From: Paenibacillus senegalimassiliensis
GTDB lineage: Bacteria; Bacillota; Bacilli; Paenibacillales; Paenibacillaceae
Assembly: GCF_001486585.1 (NCBI RefSeq)
Contig: NZ_LN909046.1
Location: 868,001 to 932,000 of the forward strand
DNA length: 64,000 bases
Direction of reading: 5' to 3'
This document shows, one piece after another, positions 9,096 to 16,819 of this stretch. The position numbers were made by a program, and so were the translations under genes. Position 1 is the stretch's first letter. Each line of letters begins with the position of its first letter. The notes under the pieces are model-generated. The model did not search any database, was not told where the DNA came from, and saw only the letters and a program-made list of their open reading frames with translations.

Positions 9096-10586
9096 ATGAA
9101 TATGACAGAAGTTAAACTGCCGCAAAGCACTTATGCCGATGATAGCTTGGTACTTCATACGGATCGTTATCAAATTAACATGGTAGAGGCTTATTTTAGA
9201 GATGGGATTCATAATCGTAAAGCGATATTTGAAGTGTATTTTCGCAAAATGCCGTTCCAAAATGGCTACGCTATTTTTGCTGGACTTGAGCGTGTAATTC
9301 GATACTTGCATGATTTTAATTTTAGCGACAGTGATCTTGCTTATTTAAGAGATGAGGGTTATGCCGAAGATTATCTTGCCTACTTGAAGGAGTTAAGATT
9401 TACGGGTAATTTATATGCCATGCGTGAAGGGGAGCTTGTGTTTGCCAATGTACCGATTCTACGTGTCGAAGCTCCTCTGGCCGAGGCACAGTTAATTGAA
9501 ACGGCGGTACTCAATATTGTGAATTACCAGACGTTAATCGCTACGAAGGCATCACGTATCAAGCAAGTGATTGGTGACGGGACTAGTATGGAGTTCGGGA
9601 CTAGACGTGCACAGGAAATGGATGCGGCGATCTGGGGGACACGAGCAGCTTATATCGGGGGCTTCGATGGGACGTCTAATGTAAGAGCAGGGAAGCTATT
9701 TAACATTCCGGTCTCGGGTACACATGCGCATGCTTTTGTGCAGGCTTATCAGGATGAATATACGGCATTCCGTAAATACGGAGAGGTTCACAAGGATTGT
9801 GTCTTTCTCGTGGATACGTATGATACCTTAAAGTCGGGTGTGCCGAATGCGATTAAAGTGGCCGGGGAGCTAGGTGACAAGATTAACTTCCGCGGGATAC
9901 GTTTAGACAGTGGTGACCTTGCGTATTTGTCGAAGGAAGCACGTAAAATGCTAGATGCAGCAGGGTATACGGGCACCAAAATTTATGCCTCCAATGATCT
10001 TGACGAATATACGATTATGAACCTCAAGGCACAAGGCGCTAAAATAGATGTGTGGGGCGTGGGAACGAAGCTCATTACTGCCTATGATCAGCCTGCGCTT
10101 GGTGCCGTATACAAATTGATTACCATTGAAGATGAGGTTGGCTCGATGGTGGATACCATTAAAATAAGCGCCAATCCTGAAAAGATATCGACACCGGGTA
10201 TCAAAAAGGTATACCGTATAATTAACCGAAATAGTGGGAAATCCGAAGGGGATTATGTGGCACTTGCGAGTGAGGAACCACAAGCCGAACAGAAGTTGAA
10301 AATGTTCCACCCCGTGCATACGTACATTGCCAAATTCGTAACGAACTTTGAAGCACAGGAGCTTCATCAGCTTATTTTTGAACAAGGAAAGCTAGTGTAT
10401 GCTCTTCCTACGCTCGCTGACATTCAAGCATTCGCCAGCAATAATCTTGAAGTGTTATGGGAGGAATACAAGCGGATGTTAAATCCTGCGGAATATCCTG
10501 TGAACTTAAGTCAGCAATGCTGGAATAATAAGATGAAATTGATTGAAGCGGTACGAGAAAAGGTGAATGGGAGCTTAGAGGCTTAG
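9096..10586 (+). CDS. pncB: Nicotinate phosphoribosyltransferase
   Basis: A 496-residue enzyme that joins nicotinate and PRPP to give nicotinate mononucleotide. Family landmarks are HTDRYQINM at the N-terminus, EFGTRRAQ in the middle, SGTHAHAF near residues 207-214 (containing the histidine that is phosphorylated in this family), and RLDSGDLAYLSKEAR for PRPP/product binding. An ATG exists at 9075, but AAGGAG at 9081-9086 lies between the two and fits only the ATG at 9096. Length agrees with the Gram-positive NAPRTase group. The stop is followed within 8-20 bp by the nadD-like gene. Confidence 0.93.
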   Translation: MNMTEVKLPQSTYADDSLVLHTDRYQINMVEAYFRDGIHNRKAIFEVYFRKMPFQNGYAIFAGLERVIRYLHDFNFSDSDLAYLRDEGYAEDYLAYLKELRFTGNLYAMREGELVFANVPILRVEAPLAEAQLIETAVLNIVNYQTLIATKASRIKQVIGDGTSMEFGTRRAQEMDAAIWGTRAAYIGGFDGTSNVRAGKLFNIPVSGTHAHAFVQAYQDEYTAFRKYGEVHKDCVFLVDTYDTLKSGVPNAIKVAGELGDKINFRGIRLDSGDLAYLSKEARKMLDAAGYTGTKIYASNDLDEYTIMNLKAQGAKIDVWGVGTKLITAYDQPALGAVYKLITIEDEVGSMVDTIKISANPEKISTPGIKKVYRIINRNSGKSEGDYVALASEEPQAEQKLKMFHPVHTYIAKFVTNFEAQELHQLIFEQGKLVYALPTLADIQAFASNNLEVLWEEYKRMLNPAEYPVNLSQQCWNNKMKLIEAVREKVNGSLEA

Positions 10587-10593
10587 GAGAGGT

Positions 10594-11217
10594 GTGTCGT
10601 CAATCATGGGGAAGATCGGAATTTATGGCTCTTCATTTGATCCAATCACGAATGTACATTTATGGACAGCAAGCACGATTGCTCATCGTTGTAAGCTAGA
10701 TCAGGTGATCTTCTTACCATGCTCTAGCAAGCGGACGGATAAAACGATTACGATCTCCGATGAGCATCGATGGAATATGATTGGACTTGCAATCAGCGGG
10801 AATGATAAGTTTACTAGCGATCGTTATGAAATGGATTTGCCTGCTTGGGAAATTGCCACTTATTTAACATTGAAGCACTTCAAAAGCGTGTATCCCCATG
10901 ATGAAGTTTACTTTATTATGGGTGCAGATTTACTGCTGGATATTGGGGAAGGAAAATGGAAAAAATCCGAAGAACTCATTCAGGAGAACAAATTTATAGT
11001 TATGGCCCGAGAGGGAATCAGTATGCTAGCGGCCATCAGCAAGTCTCCCATTTTGCGCAATGCCGATGATGGACATACTTTTCATCTGATTGATAAAGGC
11101 CTCGCGATGGAGATTAGCTCTACGTATATTCGGGAAGAATTTCACCGTGGGGGAGAGCCAAGATATTTATTGCCTGAGTCTTGTTATCAGTATATTAAAC
11201 AGCATGATCTATACTAA
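10594..11217 (+). CDS. NadD-like nicotinate-nucleotide adenylyltransferase
   Basis: A nucleotidyltransferase of about 203-207 residues, expected to turn nicotinate mononucleotide plus ATP into deamido-NAD. It opens with GIYGSSFDPITNVHL and closes with the ISSTYIREEF motif characteristic of NMN adenylyltransferases. The usual (H/T)xGH nucleotide-binding motif reads TNVH, so the conserved glycine is valine, and GGTFDP reads GSSFDP. The histidine and ISSTxIR are kept, so activity is plausible. GTG at 10594 and ATG at 10606 are both possible starts. It may be a second, specialised copy beside a housekeeping nadD outside the window (inference). Confidence 0.8.
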   Translation: MSSIMGKIGIYGSSFDPITNVHLWTASTIAHRCKLDQVIFLPCSSKRTDKTITISDEHRWNMIGLAISGNDKFTSDRYEMDLPAWEIATYLTLKHFKSVYPHDEVYFIMGADLLLDIGEGKWKKSEELIQENKFIVMAREGISMLAAISKSPILRNADDGHTFHLIDKGLAMEISSTYIREEFHRGGEPRYLLPESCYQYIKQHDLY

Positions 11218-11261
11218 TTAGCTGACTAAATTAAATGAGGTACAGGAAAGGATGGAGAGAG

Positions 11262-12083
11262 ATGAGTTTACAAGAAGAAATCATACGTAGTTTGCAGGTT
11301 AAGCCTGTCATTGATGCAGAGGTAGAGATTAAAGAGCGCGTACAATTTTTGAAAGACTATTTAAAATCCGCAGGAGCTAAGGGACTAGTGTTAGGCATTA
11401 GTGGCGGACAGGATTCTTCCCTGGCAGGGAAATTAGCTCAGTTAGCGGTGGAAGGATTACGTGCAGAAGGCGTTGAGGCTACCTTCTACGCAGTACGCTT
11501 GCCTTATGGATCTCAGCATGATGAGGACGATGCACAAGCAGCACTGGCATTTATCAAGCCGGATAAGTCACTTGTGTTCAACATTCAGGATAGTGTAGAT
11601 GCCTTGGCTAGTAGCTACAAGGAGACCGCATCTGCGCCGTTAGCCGACTATCACAAGGGGAACGTGAAGGCAAGAATGCGGATGATTGCCCAATATGCGA
11701 TTGCTGGAGAGCATGGAAGTCTTGTTGTCGGAACAGACCATGCAGCAGAAGCCGTTACAGGATTTTTCACAAAATACGGGGATGGTGGCGCGGACGTACT
11801 TCCATTGACCGGGCTTACGAAAGGGCAAGGTCGTGAGTTGTTGCAAGCATTAGGAGCAGAAGAGCGTATTTATCTTAAAGTACCTACGGCTGATCTGCTC
11901 GATAACAAGCCGCAGCAAGCGGATGAGACTGAGCTTGGATTATCTTATGATATATTGGATTTATATTTAACAGGGCAAGAGGTTGCTCCTGAAGCGAAAG
12001 CGAATATTGAACGCCGCTACCTGGTAACCACCCACAAACGTGAGCTTCCAGCTTCGCCCTTTGATGCATGGTGGAAGAAATAA
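11262..12083 (+). CDS. nadE: NAD+ synthase, ammonia-dependent
   Basis: A 273-residue enzyme of the N-type ATP pyrophosphatase family that amidates deamido-NAD to NAD+. The SGGQDS P-loop is near residues 47-52, followed by [30 protein letters not shown] and [20 protein letters not shown], all closely resembling B. subtilis NadE from memory. There is no N-terminal glutaminase domain, so ammonia is the nitrogen donor. An in-frame ATG at 11235 exists, but the ATG at 11262 follows GGAGAG and gives the family's usual N-terminus. It is the last gene of the operon and is followed by a strong terminator. Confidence 0.95.
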   Translation: MSLQEEIIRSLQVKPVIDAEVEIKERVQFLKDYLKSAGAKGLVLGISGGQDSSLAGKLAQLAVEGLRAEGVEATFYAVRLPYGSQHDEDDAQAALAFIKPDKSLVFNIQDSVDALASSYKETASAPLADYHKGNVKARMRMIAQYAIAGEHGSLVVGTDHAAEAVTGFFTKYGDGGADVLPLTGLTKGQGRELLQALGAEERIYLKVPTADLLDNKPQQADETELGLSYDILDLYLTGQEVAPEAKANIERRYLVTTHKRELPASPFDAWWKK

Positions 12084-12099
12084 CAAAACAAATCTGCTT

Positions 12100-12140
12100 G
12101 AGGATGTTCCAATATTTACTTTTGGAGCATCCTCTTTTTT
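12100..12140 (+). terminator. Terminator of the NAD operon
   Basis: A 13-bp stem (GAGGATGTTCCAA with TTGGAGCATCCTC, one G-U pair) with a short loop and six Ts. It runs up to the end of the convergent lysR-type gene. Confidence 0.9.
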
Positions 12141-13017
12141 ACGCGGTCAAATGTTCTATAAAGGCTTGCAGGGCGAAGTCCAGGGAGGTACTCTTGCGGT
12201 ACACCAGACCTACCTTCTTCCGTGGCGTGGGCTCACTGAGCGGAACAACAGCCACACCGCTTCCCAGATCGGTGCCAATCAAGGTCTGGGCGTAGGAGCT
12301 TGGCAGCACGGTGCCCCCAGCTTGATGGCGAACCATGTGGACCTGGGACTCCATGGTGGACAGCTCCATAATTGGCTTTAATACAACGCCCCCTTCCGCA
12401 CAGGAAGCGTCAAACAATTGGCGGACGTAAAATTTAGGCGGGAACAGCACCAGCGGCAGTTCAGTTAAATGGCCCACCGGCACCTCCGCCATGCGGGCAA
12501 ACGGATGACGGTCGGAGACGACCAGTACCAGTTCTTCGTCGTACAGGGGCTTGGTCACGATCTGTTCATCCTGTAACGGGAGGAACACGACGCCAAGATC
12601 CAACTGGTTATGCATCAGACCGTTGTAGGTTTCCTCGGTTGCCAACTCCAGTACGGTTAACCCGATTCCAGGATATTGCCGATGGAAGGAAATCAGTTTG
12701 CTCTCCAGTAAATGATTACCCGAGCAGCCGATCCGCAGATGTCCCTGCTGCAAACCGCTCAGTTGCTTGATTTGCCGCTTGGCTTGTTCAAGCTCATAGA
12801 CGGCTCGCCGGGCATGCTCCAGCAGAATTTCCCCAGCCTGGGTCAAATAATTCTTCTTGCCGGTACGTTGGAACAAGGGAGTGCCAAGCTCTTGCTCAAG
12901 TAGCCGAATTTGATGGCTTAATGTGGGCTGGGTAATGCCCAGCCGCTCAGCAGCCCGGGTGAAATGCAATTCTTCGGCAACCGCGATGAAATACTCCAGC
13001 AAGCGATGCTCCAACAC
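12139..13017 (-). CDS. LysR-family transcriptional regulator
   Basis: A 292-residue LTTR. The N-terminal winged helix spans about residues 1-60 (LEYFIAVAEELHFTRAAERL, then TQPTLSHQIRLLEQELGTPLF). The co-inducer domain follows, with GHLRIGCSGNHLL opening the first lobe. The GTG start at 13017 lies 5 bases after AAGGGAG; a GTG at 13032 would add five residues but overlaps that ribosome site. It is divergent from the aminotransferase gene at 13154, and the 136 bp between them hold overlapping promoters and two palindromes, so it probably regulates both itself and that gene. The effector is unknown. Confidence 0.9.
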   Translation of the reverse strand: MLEHRLLEYFIAVAEELHFTRAAERLGITQPTLSHQIRLLEQELGTPLFQRTGKKNYLTQAGEILLEHARRAVYELEQAKRQIKQLSGLQQGHLRIGCSGNHLLESKLISFHRQYPGIGLTVLELATEETYNGLMHNQLDLGVVFLPLQDEQIVTKPLYDEELVLVVSDRHPFARMAEVPVGHLTELPLVLFPPKFYVRQLFDASCAEGGVVLKPIMELSTMESQVHMVRHQAGGTVLPSSYAQTLIGTDLGSGVAVVPLSEPTPRKKVGLVYRKSTSLDFALQAFIEHLTA

Positions 13018-13046
13018 GCCATCTCCCTTCACTAACGATAGATTTT

Positions 13047-13083
13047 ATCAATGATTATAATTGAAATTATATTATTGATCAAT
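13047..13083. promoter_or_regulatory. Divergent promoter/operator between lysR-type gene and ilvE
   Basis: On the minus strand, TTGATC (complement of 13077-13082), 17 bp and TATAAT (complement of 13054-13059) make the regulator's promoter. The palindrome ATTGATCAAT at 13074-13083 contains the -35 hexamers of both directions. A second perfect dyad, ATAATT-GA-AATTAT, lies at 13057-13070, and ATCAAT (13047-13052) pairs with ATTGAT (13074-13079) around it. These are good LysR-type sites. Confidence 0.7.
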
Positions 13084-13103
13084 GAATGGAGAATCGTTAT
13101 AGT
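13075..13103 (+). promoter_or_regulatory. Promoter of the branched-chain aminotransferase gene
   Basis: TTGATC at 13075-13080, 17 bp, TATAGT at 13098-13103. The -35 box overlaps that of the opposite promoter, so the two should compete for RNA polymerase. Confidence 0.7.
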
Positions 13104-13153
13104 TAAATCAACTTACCTATTCGGATTCTCAAAACAAAGGAGATTGTTAAACG

Positions 13154-14227
13154 ATGAATTCATGGCCAATTACACTCGCTACGGACAAGAAGCCCAAGCC
13201 TGCCGCCGATCAATTGGGCTTCGGGAAATATTTTACCGATCATATGTTACTGATGGATTATACAGATGGACTGGGATGGCATCATCCACGAATCGTTCCT
13301 TACGGACCACTGGTGCTTGATCCTTCCGCTATGGTGCTGCATTACGGTCAAGAGGTCTTTGAGGGTATGAAGGCTTACCGCACGCCGCAAGGCAACATTG
13401 CCCTGTTCCGTCCTGACATGAACTTGCGGCGGATGAATGAGTCCTGTTCCCGGATTAGCATGCCACAGGTGGATACCCAGCAGGTATTGGAGGTGATTCG
13501 CCAACTGATCGAACTGGAGAAGGATTGGGTGCCGGAAGGCGAAGGCAATTCGCTCTATATCCGTCCCTTCATGATTGCGACGGAGGCAGGGCTTGGCGTG
13601 CGTGCGTCTAGTGAATATCAATTAATCGTTATCCTGTCGCCGGTTGGTGCTTATTATGCCGAAGGGATTCACCCCGTCCGGATTTATGTGGAGGACCAGT
13701 ATGTGCGGGCCGTGCGCGGAGGAACCGGAGAGGCGAAAACCTCAGGCAACTATGCCGCCGGGATTAAAGCACAGGAAGTAGCTAAAGAATTTGGCTTCTC
13801 ACAGGTATTATGGCTGGACGGTATTGAGAACCGCTATGTCGAAGAAGTTGGCAGTATGAACGTGTTCTTCAAGATCGGAGATGAAGTCATTACACCGGAA
13901 CTGAACGGCAGCATTCTGGCTGGGATTACTCGTAATTCGGTCATCAGTTTGCTGGAGGAATGGGGGATTACGGTCAAGCAACGGAAAATTTCGATCTCTG
14001 AACTGTTTGAAGCGCATGAGGCTGGAACTTTGCTGGAGGCATTCGGTACAGGGACGGCTGCGGTCATTTCGCCCATCGGTAGCATGCAGTGGGAGGGCCG
14101 TGAGATTGAAATTTGCGGTGGACAAACCGGAGAGCTGTCCCAGCGGCTCTATGATACACTCACGGGTATCCAGCGGGGAGACCGTGAAGACCCTAGGGGC
14201 TGGAGATACACGGTTTGTGAAGCCTAA
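13154..14227 (+). CDS. ilvE: Branched-chain amino acid aminotransferase
   Basis: A 357-residue class IV PLP aminotransferase that interconverts leucine, isoleucine and valine with their 2-oxo acids. The PLP lysine is in RGGTGEAKTSGNYAAG near residue 195. QEVFEGMKAYR, the EVGSMNVFF stretch and GTGTAAVISPIG are further family motifs. Length matches the long (about 355-365 residue) bacterial/eukaryotic subgroup. The ATG follows AAGGAGATTG. It is transcribed away from a LysR-type regulator whose sites overlap its -35 box, so control by a LysR protein in response to a metabolite is likely (inference). Confidence 0.93.
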   Translation: MNSWPITLATDKKPKPAADQLGFGKYFTDHMLLMDYTDGLGWHHPRIVPYGPLVLDPSAMVLHYGQEVFEGMKAYRTPQGNIALFRPDMNLRRMNESCSRISMPQVDTQQVLEVIRQLIELEKDWVPEGEGNSLYIRPFMIATEAGLGVRASSEYQLIVILSPVGAYYAEGIHPVRIYVEDQYVRAVRGGTGEAKTSGNYAAGIKAQEVAKEFGFSQVLWLDGIENRYVEEVGSMNVFFKIGDEVITPELNGSILAGITRNSVISLLEEWGITVKQRKISISELFEAHEAGTLLEAFGTGTAAVISPIGSMQWEGREIEICGGQTGELSQRLYDTLTGIQRGDREDPRGWRYTVCEA

Positions 14228-14336
14228 GTTGGCTGCGGCAAGCAAAGTACGACAAATGATGGAACCCGGAGAAGGAATTTCATAGGAACATAGCGAATTA
14301 GGAAGGATGGTGATGTTAGGCAAGGAGGGGTAAGAT

Positions 14337-14747
14337 TTGCATACCGCCGAGTTTTCCAGATTGCTGGACCTTATCGTCAAGGACTATCAGACTCATATGG
14401 AAGAGGAACTGGCTCCGACGTTGACCACGTCTCAGCTAACCGTGCTGGAACTGCTGGAGCAGCAGGGGAGCCTGAAGCCGTCCGATCTCATTCCGTTCCT
14501 ATCCACAACGCCTGCGGCGGTTACGATGCTGCTGGATCGGATGGAGCGCGGAGAATTGATTCGCCGTGACCGGGATGAGCATGATCGTCGGAACGTGTGG
14601 GTGTCCATTACGGATAAAGGGCAAGCCGAGGTTCAGCGGGGCGTTGCTGTCCGAAATGCTTATTTGAGCGGAGTGCTTGACCGTATCTCCACCCATAATC
14701 AACAGTTGCTGGTTTATTTGCTGGGGAAGATCTCCGGAACCAAATAG
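14337..14747 (+). CDS. MarR-family transcriptional regulator
   Basis: A 136-residue winged-helix regulator. The recognition-helix region is SLKPSDLIPFLSTTPAAVTM and the wing carries RRDRDEHDRRNVWVSITDKG, the classic MarR D-x-R-D-R-R pattern. The start is TTG, 6 bases after AAGGAGGGG. It lies 109 bp downstream of ilvE on the same strand and is followed by a strong hairpin terminator. It may regulate itself or a distant gene; there is no adjacent transporter or enzyme gene on its strand to suggest a target. Confidence 0.88.
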   Translation: MHTAEFSRLLDLIVKDYQTHMEEELAPTLTTSQLTVLELLEQQGSLKPSDLIPFLSTTPAAVTMLLDRMERGELIRRDRDEHDRRNVWVSITDKGQAEVQRGVAVRNAYLSGVLDRISTHNQQLLVYLLGKISGTK

Positions 14748-14761
14748 GCGGGATTAATGAC

Positions 14762-14804
14762 AAAGGCGGGAGCCTGGAGCAGATGCTCCAGAACTCCCGC
14801 CTTT
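14762..14804 (+). terminator. Terminator after the marR-type gene
   Basis: AAAGGCGGGAG and CTCCCGCCTTT form an 11-bp GC-rich stem with an inner CTGGAGCA/TGCTCCAG hairpin. It is nearly symmetric, so it could work in both directions. Confidence 0.8.
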
Positions 14805-14810
14805 ATGCTC

Positions 14811-14983
14811 AAAAAAAGTGTGGTGAACGTTACCGGAGAGCCGGTATGGAGCTGGAACAGCGAATGCGGTCGCCTTTAAACCCGGATTTTAACCTTGTGG
14901 GGTCTAATAGTTCAGGTAAATCCGGGTTTAACAGCGAGTGAAAGCCCATACCGGCCGCAGGTCTGAGTTGCTCACCACACTTT
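14811..14983. repeat. Nested inverted-repeat element (about 170 bp), possible structured RNA
   Basis: Three pairs of complementary arms are nested in order: AAAAGTGTGGTGA (from 14815) with TCACCACACTTTT (14970-14982); CCGGTATGG (14841-14849) with CCATACCGG (14946-14954); TTAAACCCGGATTT (from 14876) with AAATCCGGGTTTAA (14918-14931). The innermost loop is about 20 nt. Read on the minus strand the element starts right after the pseudouridine synthase stop codon and ends in seven Ts, so it could be a very long terminator for that gene. Its size, nesting and internal asymmetric loops also fit a mobile miniature element or a folded RNA. I know no family it belongs to. Confidence 0.6.
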
Positions 14984-15747
14984 TAGAATCCGTTCTCTCC
15001 CGCACGAAGCATTTCGGCCAGATGGCTAAATGTCCGTTCCTCCCAAAGGTTCCACGGATACTCACGTGGAGGGAGGGAGACCAGGTCGATGGGCTCTTTG
15101 GTCACTGGATGGGGAAATCCGACGTACAGCGACCATAAAGCAATTTGCTGACCGGGCTTGTTCAGGGAGGCTCCGTATTTCTGGTCCCCATAGAGAGGGC
15201 AGCCGAGATGACTCAATTGTACCCTGATCTGATGTGAACGGCCTGTGTGCAGCTCCACCTGAACAAGACTCAGGTTGTCTGCTGCTGAGCTGCCCAGCAC
15301 CCGGTAATCCAGTCTTGCCTCTTTCCCACCGGGCGTTCCCGCCGGGACGACGGATACCGTGTTCGTTCGCTCATCCTTCAATAGCGTATCGGACAGTGCG
15401 CCTTGCGGTTGCGGCGGCGTCCCGTGTACGATCGCAACGTAGGATTTGCCGAATTTACGGGTGCGAACCGTTTCGGCAAGCCGGGAGGCGGCCTTGGACG
15501 TCTTGGCAAAGATCATCGCGCCGCCAACCGGGCGATCCAGCCGATGCACGAGGCCTAAGTAGACGTTGCCGGGCTTGCCGTAGCGCTCCTTAATATCGGC
15601 CTTGAGCAAATTGAGCAGATCGGGGTCACCGCTGGCGTCCTCCTGGGTAGGAACATTAACGGGCTTCTCGATGCCCAGCAGATGATTGTCCTCGAACAGG
15701 ATAGCCATGTCCGGCTTGCCTGTCGTCCGCATAACCGGGGAGCTCAT
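14983..15747 (-). CDS. RluA-family pseudouridine synthase
   Basis: A 254-residue RNA-modifying enzyme that isomerises uridine to pseudouridine in rRNA or tRNA. The catalytic motif HRLDRPVGG holds the essential aspartate, preceded by PVNVPTQ and followed by RTRKFGKSYVAIVHG and TGRSHQIRVQLSHLGCPLYGDQKYG, all standard for RluA/RluD. There is no N-terminal S4 domain, as in the short RluA-like group. The ATG at 15747 follows GGGAGGAA, which overlaps the end of the upstream methyltransferase gene, so the two RNA-modification genes are co-transcribed. The exact target base cannot be given. Confidence 0.9.
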   Translation of the reverse strand: MSSPVMRTTGKPDMAILFEDNHLLGIEKPVNVPTQEDASGDPDLLNLLKADIKERYGKPGNVYLGLVHRLDRPVGGAMIFAKTSKAASRLAETVRTRKFGKSYVAIVHGTPPQPQGALSDTLLKDERTNTVSVVPAGTPGGKEARLDYRVLGSSAADNLSLVQVELHTGRSHQIRVQLSHLGCPLYGDQKYGASLNKPGQQIALWSLYVGFPHPVTKEPIDLVSLPPREYPWNLWEERTFSHLAEMLRAGENGF

Positions 15748-15749
15748 GA

Positions 15750-16613
15750 CTATTCCTCCCAGCGACCGAGTATGCCGCAAGGCAGGTGAAGCCCGGATCG
15801 CGTAATTGGCAGCCCTAATTCTCCCGCAGAGATCTGTCCGCCGAACCGCTTCTTCACGGTCATGGACAACATGTTATTCAGCACCGTTGGCGAAATTCCT
15901 GTCGTATAGGAATTGATCAGGAAGAACAGCGGGTTGTCCGACAGAATGGAGAGACAGGATTCCACGAAGGGATACAAGCTGCTCTCCAGCTTCCACATTT
16001 CGCCGCCCGGACCGCGTCCGTAAGACGGTGGGTCCATGATGATGGCATCATAGCGATTGCCACGCCGCTGCTCACGCTGCACGAACTTGAATACGTCGTC
16101 CGTAATAAAGCGAACGTGTCGGTCAGTTAAGCCCGAGAGTGCCACGTTCTCCTTGGCCCACTGTACCATGCCCTTCGCGGCATCGACATGGACGACGGAA
16201 GCACCCGCTGAAGCCGCCGCTACGGTAGCTCCGCCAGTATAGGCGAACAGGTTCAGCACTTGAATTGGCCGCCCCGCTGCGGAGATCTTGTCCATCATCC
16301 ACCGCCAGTTGGCGGCTTGTTCGGGAAATAAGCCCGTATGCTTAAAGCTGGTCGGGCGAATATAAAATTTCAGCTGGTCGTAGGAAACGGTCCAGCGTTC
16401 GGGCAACTGCTTCTTCATGTCCCACTGCCCTCCGCCGGAGGAGCTGCGATGATAATGACCATGCACCTCGCGCCACTGATGATCTTCTTGGGTAATTGGC
16501 CAGATGATCTGCGGATCGGGACGCCGTAAAATGATATCCCCCCAGCGCTCTAGCTTCTCACCATTCCCCGTGTCCAGCACTTCGTAATCTTGCCAATCGT
16601 TAGCTACGTACAT
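15750..16613 (-). CDS. Class I SAM-dependent methyltransferase (RlmI/RlmK-like)
   Basis: A 287-residue Rossmann methyltransferase. LNLFAYTGGATVAAASAGA is the SAM-binding motif I with the following helix, VVHVDAAKGMVQWAKEN the acidic loop region, and MDPPSYGRGPGG the DPPxxG-type catalytic motif seen in 23S rRNA methyltransferases such as RlmI/RlmL. The N-terminal PUA domain of RlmI is missing; instead there is a short region including TSFKHTGLFPEQAANW. ATG follows AAGGAAGGA. It sits 2 bp before the pseudouridine synthase start, suggesting both act on rRNA (inference). Confidence 0.87.
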   Translation of the reverse strand: MYVANDWQDYEVLDTGNGEKLERWGDIILRRPDPQIIWPITQEDHQWREVHGHYHRSSSGGGQWDMKKQLPERWTVSYDQLKFYIRPTSFKHTGLFPEQAANWRWMMDKISAAGRPIQVLNLFAYTGGATVAAASAGASVVHVDAAKGMVQWAKENVALSGLTDRHVRFITDDVFKFVQREQRRGNRYDAIIMDPPSYGRGPGGEMWKLESSLYPFVESCLSILSDNPLFFLINSYTTGISPTVLNNMLSMTVKKRFGGQISAGELGLPITRSGLHLPCGILGRWEE

Positions 16614-16819
16614 GTAATAATCCTTCCTTCCGTACGCCTAAAGCGAACAGCCCTTGCTGGGCTTTCCATTCCATAGGTCAGTTGATTCGGTAGTTATTGT
16701 ACCTTATTTAACTGTCCTCATGCCACCATCTTGGAGAAAACTTCTTCAATTTATGCGAAAACTGTGATAGATTGATCAACATACTTACATAGCCGAAAAG
16801 ATAGGAGAGAGATCAAGAG

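Noticed and set aside
13051..13320. 89-codon frame overlapping the start of ilvE
   Set aside because: Begins inside the divergent promoter and lacks a ribosome site; ilvE in the other frame is certain.
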